A stretch of DNA of 64,000 bases from Ectobius pallidus (GCA_964059195.1 CAXKWD010000009.1:86463432-86527431), one strand, 5' to 3'; counted from the first letter of the stretch, positions 24,033 through 36,363 are shown. Program-made: numbers and translations. The notes: generated from the sequence alone by a model not told the origin.

Positions 24033-24226
24033 CTCTTTATTTTTACCGCACCAATCAGCTAGTTACCTCAGCCAATCAAAATGTAAGAATGTCCTGTGAC
24101 GACTGTGACAGTTACTCATCTACTCCGCGTGGAGAGAAACGCGGGGTTTCAAAATCTAGACACAGAACATTCTTAGATTTTGATTGGCTGAGGTAACTAG
24201 CTGATTGGTGCGGTAAAAATAAAGAG
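24033..24226. mobile_element. Palindromic MITE with 60-bp arms
   Basis: Bases 24033-24092 and 24167-24226 are inverted copies matching at 59 of 60 positions, around a 74-bp centre. The arm begins CTCTTTATTTTTACCGCACC and contains CCAATCA and GCCAATCA. The near-perfect arms imply a young insertion or constraint. No target duplication was found and no protein is encoded. Confidence 0.8.
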
Positions 24227-24361
24227 TATGCAAATCCAGTTCTAGTAAATCATAACAGGTGTGAAAATATTAAAGCGAGGGAAGAACTGAGGTCAGTGAT
24301 AACAATGAGAGAATATGCAACCTTGCTTATCTTTTGGAAAGCGGAAACTAAGACCGACTTA

Positions 24362-25685
24362 TGCCCGGTTTCTATAAACTCGCGAATTGCCTATGGGTAA
24401 ATTATCCAATGGACAAAATTTACACAAGAATAACACCACACAAACACAAATAATTTAAAGATAGCAATCACTTACACTTGTGGCGAGTTTCTGGATAAAT
24501 GTCCTCTGGGTAAATATGAAAATGACAGAAAAAAATGTTCCTACAAACTCGGGCTAGATCTTTCCAAGTGTAAATCGTCGGGTTAATTTATCCTTTCATG
24601 GATGGCTGGGTAAAATTTAACCTCTTGTAGGATCCATCTCTCTATATATAAAAGGCTTTGTCCTGACTGACTGAATGAATGACTGACTGACTGACTGACT
24701 GACTGACTGACTGACTGACTGACTGACAGGAATCAACGTACAGCCTAAACTATAACAGGTAGAGACTTGGAATTTTGACAGTACCTTAGTTTCATAATGT
24801 AGGTGCTCACTAAGAAAGGATTTTGAAAAATTCTGATTTTAACTGCCAAAAATTTCATGTTTTTGAAAATACTTAACCCCTTTTTACACACAATTATCCA
24901 AACAAATTCACAGAACATATTGTTGCCAGTTGTATCAGGTGGGTTTGGATTAAATGAAATGGATGTTTGACAAATTAGAGAAGGTATCATTATAATTCAA
25001 ATTATCTGTATTAATAAAAGGAATTTTCCTCGATGTCCAGCGAAATCTACTGAACGCAGAGATCTGAAATTTTAAACAAAGGTGGGCTGAAGGGTCGTAA
25101 AATGCACCTCCAAGCCGGAATTTTAACTTTACTTTTCGTTCGTGAGTTATGAGTGAAAAACGGGCAAAAAACGTGCATTTTGTGCGTTTTCAAAACATAA
25201 GTTTTCAGTTATACATTTCAATGTCAAATCAATTACAGTTGGCTTTGGCTACTTTTGTCATACCTTGAAAATAAAACTTTCGCGATCACTTGAATGTTGT
25301 AAGCCCTAAATATGGTCAAACGTTGTTTTATTTGGACGTATCTCACTATACAGAGGTTTTCTGGGCCAAGAAACTCGAACCTGAGGTCGCTTTTACCAGA
25401 CGATGCTATCTAATCGTGGTATGTAGTCCACGTGATTTAGGTGTTAATAAATATAATGATTTTACTATTATGCTCTTAATTTTTAATTTTTGAAATAATC
25501 ATCGCGGGCAAAGCCGCGGGCACATGCTAGTAATAATATAAACAATGAGAATCAAAGCCTTCTGAATTAAATTAACTGTACAACTCCAAGGCCTAGCTCA
25601 TTATATCATTGTGGGTGATTCTGGAACTAATTTGCCCATGGATAATTTACCCATAGGTATTTCACGAGTTTATAGAAACCGGGCA
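24362..25685. mobile_element. Harbinger-like MITE hosting a Helitron
   Basis: Inverted ends begin TGCCCGGTTTCTATAAACTC and continue through CCTATGGGTAAATTATCCA for about 50 bp with few differences, flanked by TTA on both sides. Long imperfect ends plus a TTA/TAA duplication suggest the PIF/Harbinger superfamily (inference). Removing the Helitron at 24637-25530 leaves an element of about 430 bp without coding capacity. Confidence 0.7.
24637..25530 (+). mobile_element. Non-autonomous Helitron, copy 1
   Basis: The 5' end is TCTCTCTATATATAAAAGGC after an A. The 3' end has a hairpin (CGCGG-GCAAAG-CCGCG) followed by GGCACATGCTAG and then a T. These are the Helitron hallmarks: 5' TC, a 3' hairpin, terminal CTAG and insertion between A and T without duplication. 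A (GACT)n array lies near the 5' end at 24664-24727. No Rep/helicase protein is encoded; the frame at 25290-25493 has no Helitron motif. The copy at 62311-62979 shares both ends and most of the body. Confidence 0.85.
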
Positions 25686-25688
25686 TTA

Positions 25689-27368
25689 GTCACATCATTA
25701 ACTAAAGAAACCGACTTAATGGTTTATTCCTTTGAAAACACCTGGGTGTACTATACAGTGTGTTCTAGATCCACGTTAACCATCGGCATCCTTTAAGGAT
25801 GAAGTCTCTGTCTGACCCTTAAAGGAATGGAATGGGAAAGCGGAAGAACGAGAGAAACAAATAGCCTCGTACTCCATGTGGAGTTAAAGATAAGTGTAAA
25901 ACATTAAGAAACGCGCCCTGATTGGTTGCGAACGAAATTCTATTGGCTGTAATGCCTACGGAACAAATTGAAGACCCAAAATAGACAATCTTGTTGTCCT
26001 AGGCAACTTCCGGTTCATTATATTTATGGCGATATTTTGATGTTACTGGTTAGCGTTGCTTTAGAGCGCACTATACCGGACGAGGCACAAAAACCAGGAA
26101 TTTCTCTAGCGATTATGTAGGTAAATTTCGGTTCAACCTTGAAATCATTTACGAACGGAATATGAACCTCTAACCAACGATGAGAGATATTGGTTATGAC
26201 TGCATATCAGTTTCTTCTACAACAGATATAGAAAAGAAAACGGAACCATCGATGAATAAACTACATTCTAGTTCTTGGACCATTGGGAGGAGAGTTGTTG
26301 AACATAGTCTTCAGAAGAAGCATAAATTGTGTCTTTTATCAGATTTTTCCCCACATAGTTCATTCCAAGATATCCGTGAGATGGTGGAACATTAATGCTT
26401 ATACCTGTATGTTCTCGGAATCCGTAGAACTAAGACGTAGATGTGCAAGAAATGGTATCAAAAGCTCACTCGAACTTTATGTCTTTTAAATTGATGGATT
26501 CGTCTACTTGCGAGACAAATACACGAAGTCTGTAATAAAGACAAACTGCCGGGGAAGTAATGGAGAGAAATAGAAACGGGGGAGCAAATGGAATAGTAAC
26601 TATAAATATGTTTTCCACTTTACTAAATGTTTAAATTTTTTATAGGCCTATGCTGATAGGAATCTTGTCGGCCGTATTAATTTTATTTAATAATCTCTTT
26701 TTTAATGTCCAGAACTGTAAACATAAAACACAAATACGCACAAATAAATTTTAAAAATCTTAAGTAATACACTCACATGGCTTTCTCTTTCCTAAGCATA
26801 GCAAAAACTTATTATTTACAAGAAGGACTTAAAATTCTGACTAATAGGCTAATAACTATTTTTATATGTTCCCTTTTCTTTATTTCTAGGTAAGTGGAGT
26901 ATCCTGTTTCAAAGCTTGCCCACATTCTCTCTGAGTGAGTACACAATACAAAATTCTTAAGAATATAGACCTACGTGGTTCTTGAATTGCTATAGTATTA
27001 TTTTTATTTTAATAATTATAGTAAAATGTTTATTATTATTGTTATTATTATTATTGTTTTTGTTCTTGTTGATAATTCTTTTTTTAAATGTTTATAGTTA
27101 TTTACGATGCAAGACCGTTTTATAGAACGTTTTATGTGCCCTTTAAACAAAATCATTTCTACAAAAGAAAATAATATGTCTTTATCTTTGTATAGGCCTG
27201 GATATTCTGTGTACGAAATTTAAACAACGATAGAACTACTTTCGAGATAATCGAACAAAAAATCTTCATGTAAAATTCTTCGGAGTAAAATAAAAATTCG
27301 TCGAAGTAAATGAAATATTGAAAAACTTTACACACAATTACATGGTCGAACATAATATTTCCTATACC
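25689..27368. other. Non-coding, nothing recognised
   Basis: Overlapping plus frames at 26180-26489 contain no recognisable domain. Short AT-rich microsatellites lie near 27030-27055. No splice-supported exon was seen. Confidence 0.35.
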
Positions 27369-28061
27369 CATGGGCGTACGGTAAGGGTGGGTTCAGGAGG
27401 TTCAAACCCCTCCCGAAATATCTGCAATATTTTGAAGATTATAAATCATGGAATGAAATTTAAAAAAAAAAAACTCTGATTCGGTTGTTACATATTTTAC
27501 AATTTCGTAAATATCAAAGCATTATTTAAGATTTATAGTAATTTATTTAAGATTCAAATTTCAAAACCTCGTGGTGTGGATAGTTTTCCAGCTTAATAAC
27601 AGTGATGTATTATTAGTGAACAAAAATCCCTTTGGAATCTGTCAAATGACAACTCGAATACTCCCTCCGAAATCCATCAACCTGTTTGTAAAGCCAACAG
27701 TAATCATGAGCTCATCACAAAATTATCGTGAAGTGATCGGCATTAATCGGGCTTTTCCACCGGTGGATTTAGATGACTTTAAAAACGTGCCCTATGCACT
27801 ATACAGTAGGCTATTATGATAATTTTTCAAAAGAAAGTTTTTATTTATAGACATTAGTTTAAACGATAAATGAATAGAAGTCTCAAGAAAAACAGTTTCA
27901 AAGACAGAGCTGCATATTAATTTATTAAAGTGTATTAATTATCACAATGCAACTGTTTAGTAATTTTACAAAAGTAGTAATTCACAATGTGTGCAAGGAC
28001 ATGGAGCTGAGATGACTTTACATTGAACCCCTCCCGAACAAAATTTCACTGTACGCCCATG
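27369..28061. mobile_element. hAT-type element with CATGGGCGTAC ends
   Basis: The ends CATGGGCGTACGGTAAG and (inverted) CATGGGCGTACAGTGAA bracket 693 bp. Flanking octamers CCTATACC and CCTGTACC agree at seven of eight positions. Subterminal GAACCCCTCCCGAA-type sequence is present at both ends. The ends resemble those of the element at 3718-4109. An internal stretch (27640-28035) recurs at 47290-47670. The open frame 27571-27819 is inside it and not recognised. Confidence 0.7.
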
Positions 28062-28358
28062 CCTGTACCTATAGTAGACCTACCTATGTTACAGGTAGAT
28101 AAAACAAATATTAGACTATTTTTCTGACTATTTAACTTATGAATCAATGACCAGTCCAGTGTAAGAATATATGGAATTTCAAGCAATCGCAAGTGTTTAT
28201 CGTCATAATTTTGTAGTTTTATTTTTATCACTTTCATTTTATCGCACCTATCAGCAATTGTTTCTCATTTAAATTCACGAAAACTGAACACTGAAACATC
28301 TTCATATTTGTAGTTTCTTTGAACGAAAACAAATTAATCATTAAATATTGGTTATATA

Positions 28359-29001
28359 TAGGGATCGGATGTTTATGACATGTCATATTTTTATCCTGAC
28401 CTCCACTTTCGCCGCAAACACAAATTAAACATGAATTGCACGCTTGTTATCCTAATACGACCGTTTTTATTTTGCATATAAAGTCATGTTTTGGGCTTTT
28501 TGTGGTCTTGGTCATATTTTGGCCATATTTGTAATTTAATGTCATATTTCAGTAATAAATTCGGTAAAACAGCACAATTATACAATGTATGTACTACATG
28601 GTCGAGTTTAATTTGAAATTTATTTCATTAATTCAATGTTTATGCCAATTTAACTTAAATTTTAAAATTAATGCAATTGTTCAGGGACACGCAAGGTCTA
28701 CAAAATATTACGAGTATTTGGAGCTGATGACGCAACCAAACAGGAGCAAATTCTTTAAAAATAGAAGTTCATAACAAGTAAAACTGTAAATAATCAAATT
28801 GTTAAAAAGTGATTCTCTGGTTGAATTTATGTGATGCACGAATTTAAAAGCATTAAACGTTTTAAATTGGAACATTTATTTTTTGAAAATACGTTATTTT
28901 ATCAGGTCATATTTAGGATTTTTGGGTCATATTTCGTCATTTTAAGGGCATATTTTCAGTCATATTTTCCACTTGTTTAGGTCATAAACATCCGAACCCT
29001 A
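28359..29001. mobile_element. hAT MITE with perfect duplication GTTATATA
   Basis: A 643-bp element begins TAGGGATCGGATGTTTATGA and ends with the inverse (TCATAAACATCCGAACCCTA). Perfect GTTATATA octamers lie at 28351-28358 and 29002-29009. TATGAC/GTCATA motifs are repeated through the interior as in 18268-18739 and 36742-37409. The 61-codon frame at 28589-28774 is not recognised. Confidence 0.9.
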
Positions 29002-31347
29002 GTTATATATAAGCTGCATATGAACTAAAGAAGATGTGAACATAGTCTAAAATATAATTATTTATATGTGTGGTGAAGCACATCAAATCTCGTGTAATAA
29101 ACACACTACTAATAACACAATATTATTTCGGCAATAAGGTTAATCTAACCAGCTAATGAAGATAAAAAACTGAAAAGTTACACCTCGCGCGACTATCGGT
29201 ATATCGATTGTTTTGCCAAATTAGACTGACTAGCTTAAATGACAAAACTAGCGTAGTTTTATTCAATTTCGTGTCTTTATGTTATTCATTACATGCTTAA
29301 ACATGTTAGGATTTGCTAAATACTCACAATAAAGGTTTGGATTCTACCATGATAAATTCATTCGCAACATTGATGCTACTGAATTTATCGGTAAAATCCC
29401 GATTTCTCGTTACAAAATTCTTACATTTTTCTGAAACTGAGATGTAAAATACATTATATTTTCGTTCAACTTGTTTCACAGATCACGCTTGTTATATTCA
29501 CTTAATTCCCTCCAAATCTATTAATTCTATGACGGGATAGGGCCTACCATCTGATTTCTCTCATCTTAATTAGCCTTTCGGCTTCAGTGGTAGACGACAA
29601 GATTGCAGGGCAAGCGATCAGCATGCCATGACCGTCACTGGTGGCTTTATCAAGCTCTTCCGCGTTAGAGACTTCCCTAACTCATAAAAATTTCCAACAG
29701 ATACCAGGGGCTGAGTATACTAGCCACTGGACCACGCATGCGGTCCTCCTTCAAGACTGCGAATTCATTTTTTCCCTTATTTCTAAATATGAAACAAATA
29801 TAAGCACAGACTTATAAATAAGTTAGGGAGAACAGGATTGTCTCTTTTTTATTGACTAGTCCCGTTATTACGACAAAATTTTAACGGGACGTAAAATGTC
29901 CATTTTTTTAAATTAATTTCTTAATGTCCCGTTTTCATTAATTTGTTTCTGTGTGGTCAGATGAGAAGAACCGGGTTTAATGTTGAAGCTGTTAAGGCCA
30001 CGGCTATGGTCAAAACATACTTCCATGAGGTATTTTGCATTAGTTCCTACAATTTTCTGTTAGAACACCCAAAACTTTTGCAAGAAATACAGAACTCACA
30101 GAAATATCAAAGAAAGACTGATTCAGATCCCGGATACAGTGGAGCTAAAACTTGGGCAAATATTTTATAAGGTAAAAGTATTTTTGATATCTATTTGTAA
30201 GATTACCACATTAAATTTTAGATTAAGTTTGGCAGTGACTTTACTGATGATGTAGTTTAAAGTTAAGAACCGTTCATTGTATTGGTTTAAATAGAAATTT
30301 ATTTATAGAATATTTATATTTACTTAATATGGGTTCTGTAATCCGCATAATCAGCACGACATGCCTGTATGTACAGTTATTTCATTACTAAAGTATTGTC
30401 ACCTTATAATAAGTGCATATTATAACGTCTATGCACCTGTTACACACAACTGGTTTCACGATTAAAAAAATCGATATAGATTATTACGAATTCATGATTT
30501 TATTGATGGAATTATTCCAGTAAACCGGTTATGATAATAAAACTGCCAATCAGCCTGCACATAATCTTTCTCAGATGTTTGCAAGTGAAGAATATATTTT
30601 ATGACATGATAGTTAATCTGTTCAATATTATCAGTAAGACATCCAATATTTACAACTGGTTATCTTCATTTTACTACTTTGTACTCAGCTGAGCTAGTAT
30701 GATTTTACTTAGAGATAGGCTACATGTGGTAAAAGAAGCTTAAACTGACAGGTCTATAATGCAACTGCTTGAAATATACCCAAGTTAAGAATTCTTTCTT
30801 CCTAGGTTACGAAAAGAAGAGACGGAAAAGAAATGAAATAAGATCAAGATGTAACAATTATGCCCGATAAATTGTATTTTAAAAATCTGACATGAAATAC
30901 GAACATGACTTCTCTATTCTCCATAATCCAAGACAGAGTAAATGGTTATAGGCTATTCAAGTAGGGCGCATTGAGTAATCTAAGTATCATTCAAAGTAGG
31001 ATTATTCGCTAGGCAGGACATAAAATGTCATGGGAGGGATAAGTGGCTTATAACCATCCTTCAAAGATTTTATTGAAAAAAAAAATTAAAAGATAAGTTT
31101 AATCTCATAGTATATGACTAACGAACTGCATTACGGTAGAGCAGTGTCCGGCAGATGCTGCAGTTGTGACGTAAGAGCCGATCATCTCGCAAGAGCTTGA
31201 GAGAGCGAGCAGTTGAGTTGCATTCCTGTTAATACGCACTAGCGCAGTGGCGTTCAGTGCAGCAGTAGGGTTAAGGTAAGCCGTGATGGAACATTGAATT
31301 GCGTGCATTAACCATGGCAAGGTTGCAGAGGTCAGTTAATCAGTGAA
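29002..31347. other. Non-coding stretch with one unrecognised frame
   Basis: No supported host exon. A plus-strand frame at 29943-30170 (75 codons, ending GYSGAKTWANIL before a stop) has a fairly protein-like composition. It follows a palindromic ACGGGACGTAAAATGTCC-type sequence and could be part of a decayed transposon. I do not recognise it. Bases 31110-31340 upstream of the hAT remnant are relatively GC-rich but give no clear protein. Confidence 0.35.
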
Positions 31348-31890
31348 ATGTATGGTAAATTTAGTGCATTCAGATTAATACTAGACTTACGGGAACGTCA
31401 GGTCACCCTCGGAGACACGCCACATTTTCCAAAGTTGTCTACAGTATGTCATTCAATTACAGACATTAATAATTATGTACAAATATTAGAAGAACTGGAT
31501 CAGGATATTTTATTACAGATTTCAAGATTTTGCAAAACACCAATCCGATATTTGCATATTTGCGACACCATTTTCTGTGGATGTTGACAGTGTTCCAACG
31601 TCATTGCAACTAGAAGTCATTGATTTGCAAAAGAATATTGAAATGAAAGACCGCTTTCAAAACAAAAAGGATCTATCTATATTTTATAGAAGATTTCCCC
31701 AGGCAACTACATAATATATTTGCTGCTAGAATGTTGAGTATATTTGTATCGACGTATGTATGTGAATAGTTCTTTTCTTGTATGAAGATCTGCAAACCAC
31801 AACATGGAAACCGCCTATCTGATCAGAACATGAAAAATGTTCTCGTTTGTGTGTTAGCCAGACTATGTCTCCTAATATTGCAAAATTAGT
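31348..31890 (+). pseudogene. hAT transposase C-terminal remnant (ZBED/SCAND3-like group)
   Basis: Plus-strand translation in two frames gives the C-terminal part of a domesticated-type hAT transposase. The first frame holds LRERQVTLGDTPHFPKL. After a frameshift near 31530 the other frame reads ICIFATPFSVDVDSVPTSLQ and LEVIDLQ. The dimerisation region MLSIFVSTYVCE-stop-FFSCMK follows, with LSDQNMKNVL. The order and spacing match hAT proteins of the GTF2IRD2/ZBED/SCAND3 type (FATPF.VD, LQ.E.IDLQ, STY.CEQLFS.MK). A stop replaces the expected Q in CEQ. The gene is dead, and the N-terminal zinc finger and catalytic core were not found. Confidence 0.75.
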
Positions 31891-34262
31891 GCGCGAGAAA
31901 AGAGGGAAAAAATCTCGACAATGCCTTGAGCTTGGGCACGATAGTGACACAAAGTAAGGGTGTGTATCAAAAGTCTGAATAGGCCTATACTTGGCATAGT
32001 GCTCACAAAGGTGTATAGTTTCATTTGTATATTTTGTGTATTTTGTATATTTTGTATACTTTAACATTTTTCAGTTTCCGAGTAGACAAAGTTTTGCAGT
32101 ACTCCTTAAAGTATTCTTATGTTTTATGTATTTGTATGTTTATAGTAGTTTCGGAGCCTCATTTAAATAACCCGACGCATCCGCACCTGGATGCATTTCA
32201 GATTAGTGTAAGTAGGGCCTATATTAAATTTCATTACATACAAAACTGTTCTGTTACATTGATTTATCACAGTTGTACTATTTTGTTTTCGTACAAATGC
32301 ATTGTAATTGTGCTATTCCCATACTAAATACGAAGATCGGAGCGCACTCTGTCAATGCATAGGCGTCGTTCCGCCACTGGCCAGGCGAACCCTTCCTCCA
32401 CGCTCAGTACGGAGATATTGCCGAGCAAAGAGCGCGGCTGCTCTGTAGTATGACGTCACAGAGCACGGAACATGCCGGTCACTGCGGTAGAGGGTTGGAA
32501 TATTATTGCTTTTTATATAGGCTTACAACCTTATACCCTCTTACATTCCCTTTACATTACACTATCTTATTATAGTAAATTATATTACTTATTACCTTTC
32601 GTGTATAGTCAGTAGTAAAACATTTGTGCATAGCACACAATGTCAAGAAATGACATGTCAAGAATTTTACATTGTATACTAACACATAATTTTGTAAATA
32701 TTAAAAAATAAAATTAGCAATGACGTTAATAGCAACAAAAAAACAAACTAATGGTTAATAGTATATTGCGATACAAGTGCCGTAAGCGGTGCATACGGAT
32801 CGAGGAAAGAGTTTTTTCAATTTCCGAGATTCGTTATGCGCTTACGGCACGAGTATTGCATGCTATTTTTTGCATGGATTATTTATATCAATTTATTTAT
32901 ATTAATTGAGATATTAGATGAAAATTTTATGTTTATAGACTACTGAAGATGGATGTTATATTTCAAAAAGTGATTCGCAAATGTTGGTTGTTATGGGGAC
33001 CGAATATTTGTCCTGTTAAAGTCGCCACAAACTGGGGGGCCTTGGTTCCGGTCTTCCATAAAGGCTTGTATTATGATGGTTTTACTTACGGCACTTGTGC
33101 TTTTTGTAATTTTTACCGCACGGAGATTTCTTTTGTTTTCATAGCAACCAGATTGCGTGCGGGAATGTCAAATTACGATCCACGGCAACAATATTCGTAA
33201 GTACCACTAATTAGTTACGTCGTGCAAAAAAAGTATAAAAACGCTGGCGAACAGAAGAACCAGCAACTTTATACTTTAAACAATTAGTTTCCTTTTATAT
33301 TATAAACGCCATAATCTGGGAACAATGTCTCGGTGTGAAGTTGAGGCAACACTCCCGCAATGTGGCCAGTTATTCTTTCGAAATGTGAAGCTAGAAAAAT
33401 ACATTTCCCGTGGCTGGGTTAGAGTACGTCGTGAGAGTGTATCACATCTGATCTATTAAAACCCAAATGACTGATCACTGCCCTTAATAAATTTCAACAT
33501 CCAAATTTGGATGCAGTCATAGTTTCTTCCTAAGTACGAAATTGGCTTGGTTCACTGTAGGCTAAAGCTGACCTCTTAATATGCTAGATGTATTCATAAA
33601 GGCAGCACCGAAACTGGCGCCGGTTTGGTAAGAGAAGAGAGGTGAAATAATATTTATTCAGATGAATGCTAATTGACATTGGTGTGGCCTTCATAAGAAG
33701 ATTTGGGTGGATTTTTTGACAAGGTATAATTACACCTATTAAACGTAATATTTGCGAGTTCGCTGACAGAGTAAACTTTAGGGCGGCTTCACAGCAATAG
33801 CGTAATTATACCATAATTAAAATGTTCGCATTTTGCAAGTGCACTGATCTCTAGGAGTGTGGGTTTCGAGATAATGAGGCTGTCTAGCAGATTTTTGTTT
33901 TATTCATAACTTTCATAATCAATTTTCTGTAATGACATGCGAAGCTCAATTACTGCGATATCTCTATTTCAAGAAAGGTACGAACTAGGTTATTATATTT
34001 TGCAATACTCCTACAGATGTTTCCGATGATGTATTAATTATTATTAGTTCACGTTTACATGCTGACTAAATTAACGGGAATACGATTCCAAATCTCAATA
34101 GAGAGAGAAACTGTGGTTTAATATAGATCCAAGCATTCGCTTCGAAAGGGACACCGATTAGGTTTTAAGTGTTAATATGGAAAATTAACAATATATGTAA
34201 CCTTTCTGAGCGCTAAAAATGTTCCTCTAGAAAAAACGATTGTTCAAGGCTTATTGTTTGGT
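31891..34262. other. Non-coding with a small inverted repeat
   Basis: No supported gene. Bases 32765-32790 and 32837-32862 form an imperfect inverted repeat around GTGCCGTAAGCG/CGCTTACGGCAC, and the same motif recurs near 33085 (TTACGGCACTTGTGC). This suggests a small MITE. The TAT/TTTTGTATA tract at 32020-32060 generates chance frames on both strands. Frame 32949-33200 is not recognised. Confidence 0.4.
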
Positions 34263-34465
34263 GAGAATATTATAGGAGAAAAATTCCTCCGACACTGGGA
34301 CAGTTGAACTCCGGCTTAGCTTAGTTGGTAGAGCACGTAGTTGGTAGGCGCGAATAACCAAAGGTCCTGGGTTCAAGTCTCAGTGTCGGAGGAATTTTTC
34401 TCCTATAATATTCTCATGTAATGTCCAACAGAGACAATAATCTGTGGTTCATGATGCTTATATGT
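34263..34465 (+). repeat. tRNA-like SINE enclosed by perfect 35-bp inverted repeats
   Basis: Bases 34263-34297 and 34381-34415 are exact inverted copies (35 of 35) around an 83-bp tRNA-like sequence. That sequence has box A (TTAGCTTAGTTGG), box B (GGGTTCAAGTC), and a 5' TCCGGCT that can pair with 3' TGTCGGA as in an acceptor stem. The tail ATTCTCATGTAATGTCC and CAATAATCTGTGGTTCATGA is shared with 19346-19560. In this copy the tRNA-like part is on the plus strand; in 19346-19560 it is on the minus strand with the same tail direction. Confidence 0.75.
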
Positions 34466-35097
34466 CTATATTATTGTTTGGTGCTCGAGGCATGTTGACA
34501 AAATTTACATACAACCTATTAAGAAATTTAGGCGTTCAGCTAAATTTAAAACACTGTACAGAATATCCTCAAAATTCTATTCACATACTACAAAACTTAA
34601 ATTATCGATGTTATATTTTATCCTGCGTTTTCAACATTTAGGGGAAAAAATATTGTATTAAATTGTTGATCCATGTCTTAATCTCGATGATTATTAAATA
34701 TTTCTTCTATAGGCTAATTTTTACTTTATTTTTTATTTTAAGTTTACTGAACTAAAAACTACATAACAGGCTAAGGATAAAAATCCCAACAACAAATCAA
34801 TTAACAATCAAATCTAGTAAGTTGACAAAATGTCAATAATTAGACTGCTTTATGACTGCAAGGTGCAAATATTCCTATAAAAGACTTTTGAGTTGAAACA
34901 TATCTATAAGACATTCACTAAACCTTCATAAAAGATTACATGAAATAACGTTTAGATGGAATGGAATGTTGTAAAATTATGATAAGACTTTATGACTGTT
35001 GGCTAACTCGAGCACGCACGGCTATTAATGCGGTTAGATTGAGTAAATAATAGCCACATTTATTCGTGCGATTAAGAACTGTTAATTATAACTGAAT
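34466..35097. other. Non-coding, nothing recognised
   Basis: No supported gene; AT-rich with no bounded element. Confidence 0.35.
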
Positions 35098-35925
35098 ACT
35101 TACTTACTTACTCAATGGCAATAGACAATTCCTCAGCAAGCTAGAGGAATATTACCTATTTTATGGAACCCGAAGGTTCATTGCCGCGCTTACCTGAGCA
35201 CACCATTCAACCCTATTCTGTGCTAACTCCATCCAATCATCCCTCGCAAATCCTACTGCCCTTAAATCTATCCTAATATTGACCTCCCATCTACATCTAG
35301 GTCTTCCAGGTGGTCTTTTCCCTTCGGGTCTCCCTGTCAATACTTTTGAGATATGACTTTCCTCCCCCATGCCCGCAACATGTCCAACCCAATTCATCCT
35401 CCGTGATTTAATTACCCTTACTATATCTGGTGAAGAGTACAGGCCATGAAGCTCGTCGTTATGCAGTTTTCTCCAGTCCCCATTTTCATCTCTCTTTTCC
35501 CAAATATTTTCCTAAGCACCCTGTTTTCGAACAATCCCAGATTATGTTCTTCCCAGCCAGTATGCGGCCATGTCTCTCATCCATATAATACAACCGGCAT
35601 AATATAATATAATAATAATTAGATTATATAATATAATATAATATAATATATATTTTTTTTTACAGAAGACGATAAGAGTTTCTGAACTGCATAAAAACAA
35701 GCATTTTCTGATTTGAGTCCACACTGAACTGCTGCCTTAATATTATGTGTCTGTAATTATTGCTCCCAGTCATTTGAATTTTTCCACTTGTTCGAATGAT
35801 TTACCGGCTATTCTAATATTTTGTAGAGCATTATTTTGACGTTCCATGATCATATACTTGGTTTATTCTGTATTAATTTCCAATCCAACATTCCTGCAGG
35901 CTTCGAAAAGATTTTCTGCAATTAA
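35098..35925 (-). mobile_element. Non-LTR retrotransposon fragment, RT C-terminal region
   Basis: On the minus strand, translation from 35925 downwards gives the region after the reverse-transcriptase catalytic site: NVGLEINTE-stop-TKYMIMERQNN, then KSFEQVEKFK-stop-LGAIIT. After an AT-rich insertion (35597-35670) it continues with WRKLHNDELHGLYSSPDIVR. The C-terminal part (35397-35161) is an open 79-codon stretch with MNWVGHVAGMGEESHISKVL, GRPEGKRPPGRPRCRW and a final AMNLRVP. This is the classic end of insect LINE ORF2 proteins. A short GTAA/AAGT-rich tail follows at about 35098-35112. The element is 5'-truncated and has stops, so it is dead. Confidence 0.85.
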
Positions 35926-36363
35926 ATTAAGTTATTTTGAATAAATTATCAATTTAAAGTTTAAATCTTATTGAGAGTTCAAATATGAGTTAATAAGGAT
36001 ATATTAAAATTATCTGGATAATAAAACAAAGAAAACAAATATAACGTTCTCGTATAAAAAGTATTTAAATTTCTATTAAATCTTCTAACGTTTGACAGCC
36101 TCTGACAGACATGTGAATATTCTGTGATTAAATTAGAAAATTTTCGTATTATCGTAATTCTCTCGCATTTTCTTTAAGTTTCAATGTTTGAATTCTAATT
36201 TCAATGCTCCTACTAAAAACTAAACAATCCAACTTTCCTACCGAAAAAAATGTTTAAGAAGTTTATGTCATCCACAAAGGCAGTAAGAGAAGCTGCAATA
36301 CAACCCTATGTCAAGTAGCTGATAAATGTAACTATAATTGATCCCATTCTAGTTTGAGCCTAG

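Noticed and set aside
24664..24727. GACT array as a possible CRISPR or regulatory repeat
   Set aside because: It is a simple 4-bp tandem repeat near the Helitron 5' end, without spacers.
29580..29790. GC-richer block as a possible SINE head
   Set aside because: Box A and B cannot be placed convincingly and no second copy was seen in the window.
32025..32327. 100-codon plus-strand frame
   Set aside because: It begins in a TTTTGTATA simple tract and lacks any recognisable family.
34300..34392. Possible true tRNA gene on the plus strand
   Set aside because: The acceptor stem is only partly paired, the anticodon arm is irregular and the sequence is enclosed by SINE-family inverted repeats.
35542..35724. 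60-codon minus-strand frame
   Set aside because: It spans the AT-rich insertion inside the LINE fragment; only its last part is decayed LINE sequence.
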